This document shows positions 11,801 through 23,000 of a stretch of 64,000 bases of DNA, piece by piece. Positions within the stretch are counted from its first letter, which is position 1, and each line of letters begins with the position of its first letter. The position numbers and the translations under genes are program-made. The notes under the pieces were generated by a model that was given only the letters and a program-made list of their open reading frames with translations, was not told where the DNA came from and did not search any database. This DNA is from Antedon mediterranea (taxonomy: Eukaryota; Echinodermata; Crinoidea; Comatulida; Antedonidae): the NCBI RefSeq assembly GCF_964355755.1, contig NC_092678.1:20866922-20930921 (forward strand). The letters run 5' to 3'.

Positions 11801-14056
11801 ATTTGAGTTTCTTTTATTGTAGGTACCGGCTCAAAGATACCAATCAAATCAAGTCCATACTTCGGAAATCTCAGAAAGAGACAAATGTCACATGGTACCC
11901 TAAAGAAAGAGAAAAGACTGACACGAAAGACTGACAATGTGCAGACGTATTTTGGAAACTGTGCACCAGATGAATCAAAAACAGCTTCATGTCGTGAGAA
12001 CGCTGCTAAACCTAAAGAGAAACAAATATTTTGTCTCAGGAAGAGAAGAATATCACGAAGTGAAGACTCTGATGGATTACAAACGGAGACAAATTCTCGA
12101 TTACAGAAGAAGCTAAAGTCTGATAGATTGCAGAAAGAGCTAGACTCTGGTGGATTGTGGGAACAGCTTGACTCTGATGGATTGCAAACAAAGCCAAATT
12201 TTCGATTACAGAAGGAGTTAAAGTCAGATAGATTGCAGCAAGAGCTAGACTCTGATGGATTGCAAACAGAGGCAAATTCTCGATTACAGAAGGAGTTAAA
12301 GTCTGATAGATTGCAAGAAAAGATAAAGTCTGATGGATTGCAGGAACAGTTAGACTCTGATCGGTTGCAGGCTGAACTGTTATCTGAAGGATCTGAAGGA
12401 TCGCAAGAGGAACTAAATTCTGATGGATTGCAAGAGGAGCTAACATCGAAAGAATGTCAGAAAGATATAAATCTTGATGGATTGCAGATTGAGCTGACAT
12501 CAGATAGATTTCAGAAGTCATACGACGTTTCAGTTTCATGTAAAGAAGTCGAAAATACTGAATCGGCAAAGAGACCGATGGCAAGTTATAAAACGGAAAC
12601 TAATATGTTAATTGGAACCAATTTAGATAGACGAGTGCTATGGACACCACCAAAGTCACCATATAATCTTGTACAAGAATCTTTATTTCATGACCCGTGG
12701 AAGTTGCTGATTGCCACAATGTTTCTTAATAAAACAAGAGGTAAAACCGTGTTTTATGAGGGTTTTTATCAGGTTGATCGTGCCATCAAAGTACTGTATT
12801 GTAGGCCTAAATCCGCTGGATACACTATTGCACTGTATTCATTTTCTTTACCCTGATCTAACCGAATGTTGTTTTTTTTTTATATTTATATAGGAGTAGT
12901 GGCTATTCCTATACTATGGCAATTCTTTGAATTGTATCCTACTGCTGACGTAACGCGGAAAGCCGACTGGCAACCGATTGCGAACCTTCTTCAACATCTC
13001 GGGTTACATAAAAAACGCGCAAAAATGATCATCAGATTTTCTGGTATGATATTTTTTTAATCGGTTTCACACAGCCATTCTGCTACATACGGGCTATGAT
13101 CCAATATTTGCCTTCTATTACAAAAATGTTAAAGTATGGATTTACAAATAAATATGTTTACATCTACAAACAGATAAGTAAGATGCATTCACTTAACGAA
13201 CTGTAGGTCCACTGTTCTGTAGTTTAATTGCCGTATTTATTGACACGACTTCCTGTATACACTGTGGTTATTCTAGAAATTATATTGTAGTTACGAAAGT
13301 ATAGGCCGATGACCTATTTTGTATAGACTACGAATAATTCTTAGTATTTCGTAACTTGAAACAACATTTTGATTTATCCTTTTGGTGATCATGTTAAAGG
13401 AGGCCTAATATATTATTTTTGTTTAATGAAATGGCGAAATAATTGAAATGAACTCTTTAAATATTTTTTTTTATTTCTATATTTATTTTTGATGTAGATG
13501 AATTTTTAGAGAAAGACTGGGAAAATGCTGATGAATTACATGGTATTGGGAAATATGGTAATGACTCATATAAAATATTTTGTCTTGGAAAATGGAAAGA
13601 GGTATAGTGAAATCTTGCATTTTGTCGTACGCTACGTGCTAATCGCTGATTTAATAATAGATAAAGCTCTGTCTACACTATCAAACTTTATATGACAAAA
13701 ATGAATTTATGGACACGATGATGTCATATTATTTGAGCATATCACTACCATATTTGGGCATATTACTACCATATTTGAGCATATCACTACCATATTTGAG
13801 CATATCACTACCATATTTTGGCATATCACTACCATATTTGGGCATATTACTACCATATTTTTTGTCAAACTAGTTTGATAGTGTAGAAAGAGCTTTATAG
13901 TAGATGTTTAAATTAATTCAAGTTAACATAATGTTATATTACATAATAATAATTTTATTGGTTGTAATTTATTTTTAGGTTCATCCAAATGACAATTTTC
14001 TGAATAAATATCATGATTGGTTGTGGACCAAATACAAGGAATTAGGCTTGGAATAA
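6989..14056 (+). CDS. MBD4: MBD4: methyl-CpG-binding domain DNA glycosylase
   Basis: Seven coding exons join in frame to 661 residues plus stop: 6989-7026, 7666-8124, 8390-8628, 11823-12740, 12894-13043, 13498-13601 and 13979-14056. Residues about 20-135 are acidic and Lys/Ser-rich. An MBD follows at about 138-200 ([13 protein letters not shown], then [14 protein letters not shown]). Next come a basic linker and a repetitive linker. The HhH-GPD glycosylase domain runs from about 515 to the end ([28 protein letters not shown], the hairpin [13 protein letters not shown] near 614-626, and KYHDWLW with the presumed catalytic Asp at about 649). MBD4 removes thymine or uracil from G:T and G:U mismatches at methylated CpG in the nucleus (known for the family). 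The C-terminal domain is closely conserved; the linker is longer than in vertebrates. Confidence 0.95.
7136..7540. repeat. Cluster of TAGGCCTA / CTAGGCCTAG words in the first MBD4 intron
   Basis: The words TAGGCCTA, CTAGGCCTAG and GCTAGCTAGG recur many times over about 400 bp, giving a locally palindrome-dense stretch. The same word occurs singly all over the window and again in a cluster at about 49740-49790. It may be a genome-wide sequence preference or a degenerate simple repeat. Confidence 0.6.
8171..8204. repeat. Poly-C tract in an MBD4 intron
   Basis: An almost uninterrupted run of C (with a few A) of about 30 bases lies in the short intron between the two MBD-coding exons. Its exact length is likely to be uncertain in any assembly. 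Confidence 0.9.
8919..9118. mobile_element. MITE family A, copy 2 (200 bp)
   Basis: It has the same terminal inverted repeats as the copies at 2920 and 13664 (left AAGCTCTGTTTACACTATCA, right ending GATAGTGTAGAGAGAACTT). The interior holds four to five units of the ~21-bp word with AATATGG(A/T)AGTGATATGCTT. It lies in the 3.2-kb MBD4 intron, about 120 bp after the stop codon of the short isoform. Confidence 0.85.
9271..9547. mobile_element. MITE family C (277 bp) in the MBD4 intron
   Basis: The left end TAAAGCCTGGTTTCCATTAA returns inverted at the right end (ATGGAAACCAGGCTTTA). Inside each arm the word TTTCCAT(TA)AAATCGCTAC is present twice, so the arms are themselves repeats. There is no coding capacity. 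Confidence 0.88.
9641..10362. repeat. Four tandem copies of a ~181-bp unit in the MBD4 intron
   Basis: The word AACAATA(T/A)TGAAACTATT recurs at 9651, 9829, 10011 and 10192, spaced 178, 182 and 181 bp. The whole unit, including CAGACTTGTAAAAAGAAATT and ATGATTTCTTTGAAAT, repeats with only a few differences. The first copy is the most diverged and the last two are nearly identical, as expected from recent unequal crossing-over. Confidence 0.93.
10363..11822 (+). other. Remainder of the large MBD4 intron
   Basis: This AT-rich sequence of about 1.5 kb has no convincing open frame. A short imperfect repeat of ACATGTTTA-like words is seen at about 10755-10815. It ends in the acceptor TTTTATTGTAG of the exon that opens the glycosylase half. 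Confidence 0.7.
12057..12525 (+). repeat. Coding 30-bp repeat (about 10 residues) in the MBD4 linker
   Basis: Within the 918-bp exon the protein is built from about 14 to 15 degenerate copies of a ten-residue unit of the type (K/D)SD(G/R)LQ-x-E-L, for example DSDGLQTE and KSDRLQKEL. The unit is heptad-like and charged, so a helical or coiled linker is possible. Because the unit length is a multiple of three, the opposite strand is also open for 182 codons; this is a shadow, not a gene. Confidence 0.9.
13664..13895. mobile_element. MITE family A, copy 3 (232 bp)
   Basis: The terminal inverted repeats AAGCTCTGTCTACACTATCA and TGATAGTGTAGAAAGAGCTT are nearly perfect. The interior is an array of six or seven units of a ~21-bp word with CATATCACTACCATATTTG. 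It is the longest of the three complete copies and lies in the last MBD4 intron. Confidence 0.88.
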
Positions 14057-14366
14057 CTATATATTGCTAATTCCTGGTTTGTGTATTCTGTGGAATATGT
14101 TATTACGTCACGGAAGATTGTGTATCCTGCAGCAACCCAATCGTCATGATCACCAGAGCATTGTGCAAATCCCAAAATGTTTCCCTTCCAGGAACACTAC
14201 AAATTGGTTTCAATTGTGCGTTTTAAGATATTTTACAGTAGCACTACCGTACTTATCTACATTATCTATCTATCTATTTATATATAAATCAATGATGTTG
14301 CGTAGCACTGTGTAAATTATATATAAATGTATCTGGTGGGTGAAAATCTGTGATAATACCATACAT

Positions 14367-14438
14367 GGCTCTGTGGTCTAGTGGTATGATACTCGCCCTG
14401 TAAGCGAGAGGTTGCAGGTTCGAATCCCGCCAGAGACA
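14367..14438 (+). tRNA. tRNA-Thr(TGT)-like gene
   Basis: The 72-base sequence folds as a cloverleaf. The acceptor stem GGCTCTG/CAGAGAC has one mismatch. The anticodon stem CTCGC/GCGAG is perfect, with loop CCTGTAA (anticodon TGT). The T loop is TTCGAAT in a stem with one mismatch. Box A (TGGTCTAGTGG) and box B (GGTTCGAATCC) are intact and a T run follows directly as a Pol III terminator. The two stem mismatches leave open that it is a decaying copy. The anticodon is read from loop position only. Confidence 0.72.
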
Positions 14439-16090
14439 TTTTTTCATACAACTAAAAAATACGGAACTTTCGCCAATGAGCTATGCTCGACGCGATTGTG
14501 AGATCATGTTCCGAATATGAGCACTGTTTCTATAATTTACAGTATGATTTATATCTATTTATATATCTGTCTGTCTGTTCACATTATGTGCGTAGCCATC
14601 AATATGACCATTAGAGCATGACACAATGTTTTGTACTTACCGATATAATATCCTACAAAATCTTTGAATATGTTTTCAATATCAAGAATTTTATTCAGTT
14701 ACCATTTTGGATTTCAATATGGCTAACAAATATATTATTATACTACATTATTAAGGGTCTACATAATTCATTCAATAACATTGACAGTATTTAGAAACAG
14801 TTCGAGAAATAAAAAAACATACATTAAATTAAATGGTAACAATAAAAAATAAGAACTGTTGTTTGAGGGATCGGAAAAGGAAGTGACATGACAAATCATT
14901 TGCAAATGTTAGATATATAAAAAATTATAAAATATATTTCATTTAACAAAAATAACTACGGACAGTATAATTGTATTTAGAAATATATGTTTTTTTTACA
15001 TATCACTATGAATCATTTATAGGCCTACCTATATTTACTGTTCACTGTACTATCAAGTTCGGCCGCCGTCAATCTAACGATCGGTTATAATAATAAAATT
15101 GTTTTTAATATTATCGCCATATTAGATGTAGGAGCAGGACTCCTGAACAATTATTTTATTGTTTTATTTCTTAGAAAAATATTGATAAATATAATATTAT
15201 TTCATATTTTAATGCTTCCTTATATATGTTGTAAATAATACATCATTGTAATTATTTTATTTCATTTTTTCTTTTAAAAACACCCCACTTCCGATCTGGT
15301 CGGAAAAAAACAATTAGAAAAAGAAAACAAGTAATTTGATAATTCTGTTTACTGTATTATAACAAAGATTGCTACATTCTGTTATAAAAGATTATTGTAT
15401 TTCTTACAATTTCATCATAACAGAAATGCATAATGTAAACATAATCTTAAGATCGGAGCCTTAAGTTAGTTTTCTTTTAAAAATGATATCTTATTATTTT
15501 ATATTATTTTAAATTTTGGAATTCAAAATGATGGATTTTAAGATATTCCCTGCTATTAAAATGTATTTTAGTTATCACTAGATGTGTATAAAGAATTATA
15601 AAGAAATGGACTAAAATTGTATAAGTTTGCGGCCATCTTTAATTTAGAGATAGCGGCCTTATTTGGGGGCTATTTTTTAGGACCTACTTTTAATTTAAAA
15701 TTTGATCAGAAATATTTTAAATCCATTTTAGGCCTATAAGACCAAAATACCGTAATATATTGTTTATCTTTTGAGGAATATGGGAAACTGTATACAAGAG
15801 TTTGAAATGAAAAATATAGTATGGAACTTTCGTAGATTCGAACGATTTTCATCCCATGACTAAACGGTGTTGATTTATCTTGTCAGGCACCTCTGTGATA
15901 TTGAGTAAAAAAAACAGGCCAATTGTCGGATGACCTAGAAAAGATATTTTGCATAAGTGTAAATATGTTTGATGTTACTGTTAAGAATGAAATGAAAGCA
16001 AAATGTAATTAACCTATCAACTGCGTACTGTTTATTATATATTTCCTGAGAGTACAAGCGACCATTGTATGGGTTTACGGATTTCCTATC
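14439..16090. other. Intergenic region with no recognised gene
   Basis: This AT-rich sequence lies between the tRNA-like gene and the promoter of the first kinase. I found no exon with protein resemblance and no clear transposon ends. Short fragments such as ATTTTGGATTTCAATATGGC (about 14705) resemble words in the insertion at 22.2 kb and may be old repeat remains. Confidence 0.6.
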
Positions 16091-16098
16091 TATATAAA
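16091..16098 (+). promoter_or_regulatory. TATA box of kinase gene 1
   Basis: TATATAAA lies 94 bp before the ATG at 16192. Just upstream, GGGTTTACGGATTTCC matches GGGTTATGGATTTCC upstream of the TATA box of the third kinase (about 48175), which supports a shared promoter design. Confidence 0.6.
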
Positions 16099-16191
16099 TT
16101 GTACAATGAATAATACATTCCTACTAATCGGACAGACCTCTTTCTGAGTGGTACGCTGCTGATACTGTTGTGATACTTTTCCAAATGCGAA

Positions 16192-17059
16192 ATGGATATG
16201 TCAAATAAGAATAGGTCTATCTTTATTCCATCCGATGAAATTGACTTCAGAGAGGTGACTAAACTCGGAAGAGGTTCAACTTCGATTGTCTATAAAGCCA
16301 TACGAAAAACGAACAATGAAACGATTGAAGTAGCCGTGAAGATGTATGACGAAGTATGCGAGAGAGAGATTACCATTCTTAAAGGTCTTCATCACAAAAA
16401 TATCATAAAATTCTTTGGTCTTCTTGATAGGAAACTGACAGTTGGTGTTGTCTTAGAATTAGCATCTGATGGTAATTTAGGTCAGTATTTAGCTAGATTT
16501 GGACAAGAACGTAAAGATGCTGAAATTCCATCGCGATTACCAGAATCACAATTTGTTCAGTGGAGTTTAGACATCGCTTCTGCCGTTCAGTACTTACATA
16601 AGAAGTACATAATCCACAAAGACATCAAATCCTTGAATTGTTTGTTAAGTGATAATAAGGAAAACGGGATGAATGTGCTTAAGTTGTGTGATTTTGGGAT
16701 TTCTAAACAAGTAGATGGTACAAGTACCGTAATTGGGACTGTTGGAGGGTGTACAAAACGCTGGTCTGCCCCTGAAGTTATCATAGACTCGAAATTGGTT
16801 TGTAAAAAATCTGATGTTTATTCACTGTGCGTTGTTTTATGGGAATTATGGACATGTCAGGCACCATGGGAAGGTGTAGGAGAGTTTGAAATATCATTGA
16901 ATATAGTAAATGGGATTTTACTGAAGATACCAGAAGACTTTCCGGATGCATTGCGTCCAATGATTGAAACATGTTGGAGCACAGCAAGAGAACTACGTTA
17001 CGATATCGATAAAGTGCTAGATTACCTAGGAAGTTTTAAAAATTCTTCGATCGACAACG
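16192..17059 (+). CDS. Kinase exon 1: TKL-type protein kinase domain
   Basis: A complete kinase domain is encoded in one 868-bp exon. It has the glycine loop LGRGSTSIVY, VAVK lysine, alpha-C glutamate in EREITIL, catalytic loop HKDIKSLN, DFG and SAPE. HKD replaces HRD. The layout resembles the MLK/DLK-like (TKL) group. The exon ends in the phase-1 donor AACG|GTAATG, which continues in frame into the exon at 17200. If that donor were ignored, translation would stop at 17106 after a short tail. The lack of introns inside the kinase contrasts with the 23 small exons that follow, which suggests a retroposed or captured cassette. Confidence 0.93.
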
Positions 17060-20000
17060 GTAATGTTTTTCATTATTTCATCTGCAGTAAATCGTTGAAT
17101 ATTTAAATATTATGGCCATAAGCCTACAAGAAAGTAAGATCTTTGTACCACCTTGTATTCTTGCCATTGTTTGGTTAATTTTGATTACATTTCTTTCAGA
17201 TCGCATAAGAACAACCAGACCAGACCAGTGTTCAAATGAAAATCATCATGTAGGCATATCTACAACAGATATCGATGATACACTTCAGAGCAGAGAAGTT
17301 ATTTCAAAGCCTCTTGGAAATGATACAGTTGAAACGATACCGTTAACTATTAGCAGACCAGAGAAGAGCCATTCTTTAAATGGGTGTAATTTTGAAAAAG
17401 ACGAAGAAAACAAAAAGAGTTTTGTACAATCATCAGAAAACTATGACGTAGTACCTTACACGGATGAAGTAGTTTATTCATTTGAAGAAATGAATGTTCC
17501 TGATTTTGAGCATTTTGAAAGTTTAAATACGTCGGATGTAGAGAAGGTCACTGATAGCGTTTGTGATACCTATACAAACCACGTCTATGGTATGAATTGC
17601 AAAATGTTCCTACGGTTATCTGTAATAACAAGAACAACATTATTTTCAATAAATTAATTTCATTTAGATCCAAATATTATGGGAGAGAATTTTGTTTTTC
17701 TAACCACGACGAAAGCAAACTGAACATTTGCGAAATGTCGTAAGTACCATATTTAGTACTTTTCGATCTATTGGATCAAAAAAAGAAAGTAATTCTCTCC
17801 TTAGAACAACAGAGAAATGTCTATCACACCACGTCAAGTATTATTTTATTGGTAATTCAAATTTAAAACAAATTAAAGTGTTAGAGTATTTATATTGTCT
17901 GTTTGTTTAATTTCAGAACGGATACACCCTAAAATAGAAGAAATGGAAAGTACAAAGATGTAAGCGTCTTTTTTTTACATAAAAGAGGCCTATAAATTAT
18001 AAACACTCACACATTTCCAATTTAATTAAACATTTTGTTCTGTTTTTAATTCACATAGTTTTTTTTATTCGAGAAATAGTATTTCTCGTTATAAGCACGA
18101 ATTGCAACTCTTCTTAATCCATCAGCATTTTGATATTTAGAAAGAGAGCCTATAATATCATAAAGTGAGTGAGTGGCCGAGCGGTTAAGACAGTGGAACC
18201 GTAATTAAGTAGCCATAACACCGACAAGGGTTCGAGGCTCACTCGCTCCATGGTCCTGGTGGTAGAACGAGTCTTCTCGGATAAGGACAATAAACCGTAG
18301 GTCCAGTGTACACATATAATAGCTCATGCGCACTTTAAAGAACCTAGTACATCTTTCGAGACGAGTAGGGGGGTTACCCCGGTGTACTAGTCCACACAAA
18401 CACAGCCACTGTCACACACAGCCACTGTGCAAATTGGGACTGGGCCGTTTTAGAGGTGTTTACCAGATCCTTCACTAACTGAGTTAGTGAGAAGTCGAAT
18501 AAATAAATAAATAAATAGATAGTAGGCCTACATTTTGTTGATTGATTGATTGTCGATTGATATAAAATTATATTTAGTGTTCAAGAGCATGCCGTTATGC
18601 CTAACCTGAAAACACCCGTACCAATAGTGGATGACAATTTTGGTATGTATTTGGTAAAAATAAAATTTGGTAAATAACTGACTTTTGTTTACTTTAGCAG
18701 TCCCTTGTCAATTCTCCAACATTATTAACAAATAACTGTTTCCATTCATTTAAAATTCTAAATTGAAACCGATATGTTTATTCTTAAATCTATATTGTGA
18801 TTATTTTTTGTTATTACAGACGGTATTTGTTCACCACTTACTGGAAAATTGAATGAGGTAATTTCACATTTCTTCAATTATGGTGTCTAGTAATATACAT
18901 AAAAAGTACTATTATTAATTTTTTTAAATGTTTCTCATTCCATAATGACGATTCTGTCCCACCTTAAATTGTTTTATATCCTCAGGAAATTAATTAGAGA
19001 AATCGAAGCAATTGTTGCTATTTATTACTCACTCTGTGTCTGTTTATTATTTAGGCATTTTCCAAATTGTATGAACATATCGAAGAAAGCTACTCCACTC
19101 TAAAACTGGTCAAGGAAGAATTTTTCGATAAAAAGCGGTTTCATGAGTTTTTAAGTGATAGAGAAAAAAGGCATTTGATGATAAATATTGTTGATGTAGA
19201 ACGTTCAACAAAGAGGTGATGTCTATACAAATAATATGTCTATATAAGATACAATAATATGACTACATTTATTATGAAAGCAGATTTGTATTAAACACTA
19301 TTGATCTAGATACAATGCCATTGAGTTGGTGACATGGGTTATACTGTATCTATAATAACACTAATCCAAAAGGTGTTATTATATCTCCTTCTAAACCGCA
19401 TGACCAAAAATTAACAACGTTTTTACGATGAGGCACTGGCTTTTCATTCCCCTCCATGTGTAATGATGACATTTGTTTACCTAGCAGTAGGACTGTAGAC
19501 CTATTTAAATAAGCTTCGTTAGGACTGGTGATATAAGCCTATAATGTAAAAGATTGGTTAACTTACTTCTCTTCATCTTGGCGGAACAGGTGCTAATCTC
19601 CACTTTATAATGTAAACATATTTACATTATTATTACTATTGTATAAAGCCTCGTGTTAGGCAATAGTGAATTGTTATTCAATCTTTGTTTTTGGCAGACT
19701 GTACGATTCGTTCAAATCATGTCGGTGCCGGATTGATGTATGCAAATTAATAACCGACATCCTTGATTATGATTATCTTCAGCCAATGATGAACTTTGCG
19801 GTATATTCTCATATCCAATTGAACATGATTGAATCAATTAGGTAATTTCTTTATAAATGTATTGGTTTTAATATAATTTTATCACATGCTTGGTAGGCCT
19901 ACTGTATACACGTACGGCGTTTGCTATGTTTAAGTCATGTAATTGAATTTTGCAAGAACAAACGTGTTAAAAATAAAATGTATTAATGTATTAATATGGT

Positions 20001-23000
20001 AACATAATTCCGTAAGTTTAGACATGTTATGTTCTATAGTATGGCCTATGGCAATTGCTTTGACATAGGAATTGATTGTTAAAGACCTAACTTATGCCTA
20101 CCACTGACCCTACTTTCAACTGTACTGCTTTTGTGGATTCACCTTATTATACTGTTGTCTGGTTTGTGAGCAGTTTAACTACAAAAAATACAATATCAAT
20201 ATAGCATAAAATGGCACTGCTATAGAGAACATTTCTGAATATGTGGATGATTTACTTATACCATATTTGACTGATCTCCTTTTATACATTCAGGACTCCG
20301 CCACGGACTTTATCCGCAAAATTAACCAAATTCAAAATGTACCTAATAATTCTGTCCTGGCTATATTAGATGTTTCATCGTTGTATACTAATATCCCGCC
20401 ACATGTATTTTAAATTACAAACCATTCCAGGCAAAACGCCTACTAAAGCTCATTTACGAGAACTGGTCATGTTGATTTTAACCAACAACAATTTTATTTT
20501 TGGAAATGATCATTACCTTTAAATTCATGGTACAGCGATGGGCACAAAAATGGCGCTGTCTTTTGAAAATTTATTTATGGGAAAAATTTGAGGCCAATTT
20601 TCTGTCCCTCCAACCTAATAAACCACTTGTTTGGTTTAGATACATTGACGACATCTTCATGATCTGGACCCATGGTGAAGATAATTTGGAATCTTTTCTT
20701 CTCAATATTAATTCAGCCCACCCAACTATCAAATTTACAGCTACCAAATCCAGTAGTAGCGTAGTATTTTTTGGACACTATAGTGACCATAGAAAATGGT
20801 ACACTCAAAACTGACCTATTCCGTAAACCCATGGATTAAAATATGTACCTTCTCCCTAGCTTGTCATCCCCGACACTGTACTAAAAACGGGTGTCACGAA
20901 ACCTAAGACCACGAAAGCTAAGACCCCCTAAAACCTAAGATCACGAAAGCTAAGACCCAAGACCTAAGATTACAAATTCTAAGATATACTACAGCTTAAA
21001 AACAATACTTGTTTATCCATACATAATTTTAAACACAGTAGGTTTCATTTATTACCATAAATATAATTTAATAGGCCTACTACCGCAAAACATAGATAAA
21101 CTCACATTATTTTCGCCCGTTGAGTAAATATATATTTTTTCTTTACAACAAACAAACTTGACGGGTTGTTTGTTGGTATATATTTACTCCAATGTGTTGG
21201 TTCAGAGGATGTTTTTCTTACGCACCTGCCTTTCTTGTATTTTGACTCCAAATTTGTTGACTAACTTTATCCTGAATACCACACTTTAAAATTAGGACTT
21301 ATAAGTACTTTCAGAAGGAGAAACACATAATAACAAATAAATAAATCCTTTAAATTTATGATTTTACAGACGTTTCTTTGTGTACTGTAATGTAACTCCG
21401 CTCCCCATGCTCAATGTTTTTGTTTCTATGGAGCGCCAAAAGAGCAACAATAATAGTACAAGTATAAAAACAGAAAGAAAACGAAACAAAAAAACTTATC
21501 ATGATTTTTTAGTTAAAATTTATTTGCCAGTATTTATTTCTTCGTACTTGCATGATTATACTATTATCATTACAATTTTAATTTTACATTATGTGAATTA
21601 TAAATTAGCTATTCAAATGATAATAATATGTATAAATCCATTGTTTAATACCTACCACAAATAATTGCCGATTATTGTATACATCAAGTTCATGTTTATT
21701 AGGTCAAAGGTCAATAACTTTACTTCCGGTCATTTTATAATTATAAATTATTATTATTATTATATTATTATTAATAATTATTGTTGCATTACAATAAATA
21801 TAAATATGTATGGTCTCAGCAATTTGAGACCATTTTTAAATTTCAATGACCAACCGTTTTTTAGATACAATGCAAGTCAAGGTCAAAGGTGAATAGTGCA
21901 GAAAAATAGCATTTCCTATTACATTTCGTCAAAATGTTCCATTACAATGAATATAAATATATACGCTCCGAGTATTTTGATACCAATATCTTGTTGATAG
22001 ACCAAAGGGATACGGAGATAGGACCAATTAATCGTGGGGTTGTTACCATGGTTACGGGATCGTGAAAATTGGTTACCTAGCATTTTGGTATCCTACCACC
22101 ATATTAAAGAAGTGAAATCTCACTTTGGGCATTAAAATCCTACGGAAATACACGAAGACCCTGACTATAAAATGCATACATTATATACGTTTTTAATGGC
22201 GGCCATCTTGGAATTCAATATGGCTGCCATATGCTATTATTATAAATTGTACCATTGGACTGATTTATCATAATATGTAAGATTTATCACACAAATTACG
22301 TTCGTACGTTGTTTAAAATAGGAGCTACTATCAGTTTTGAGTAAAAAATGGGGGCCATTTTGAAATCCAAGATGGCGGCCAAAATAGGGTCTGAAAAAAT
22401 TGGCCCCCAGTTGCAATGAATTCTGCTGGTCCCAAGGATTCCAAAAACTGCCAAGAACTCAACTTGAGCATTAAAATCTCACGGAACTGATTTTTGGAAC
22501 ATTTATACTAACAAATATCTTTTTATTAATATAATAATAATAATATATCAAAAATTTATTAAATAATATTTATCGCATAATATGCAATCTACGATAATTT
22601 AATTAATTGATATAACAAATTTATTAAATACATAACATCATTTGAATAAAAAGAACAAAACCGTTCTATGGCCACCACCAGGTAGGCTTACTTCATCAAA
22701 GCTTCTATGAATGGATGTACTGGTTGGGAGCAGAAAAACTAGTAGACCATACCCAGTACCGTTTTGATTACGATCAATCGGGAAATTACCTAACGACGTT
22801 ATATATGTTCTTCAGATTTAGATTTTCAGAATCGTACACCGAAGAACTAACCGGACATCTCCGGAACAGAAATTACAAGAAGGAATACATCGAAACTACT
22901 ATAAAGAAAGCAAGAGATATTCCTCGATGTCAAACACTGACGTACAAACCACGTCAGCCAAATTCGACCAGAATGCCATTGGTCACAACCTATTACCCGA

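Noticed and set aside
12036-12584. 182-codon minus-strand frame inside MBD4
   Set aside because: Antisense shadow of the coding 30-bp repeat.
17668-17739. Extra 72-bp exon of the kinase-DH-PH gene (SKYYGREFCFSNH...)
   Set aside because: Open and bordered by AG and GT, but its phase (2 in, 2 out) fits neither neighbour without a weaker alternative donor in exon 2; the 24-exon model closes without it.
18166-18255. Functional tRNA gene
   Set aside because: The anticodon region does not fold properly and the sequence continues into a SINE body with an (AAAT)n tail.
20500-20814. Host gene with YIDDIF
   Set aside because: It is the reverse transcriptase fragment of a broken Penelope-like element.
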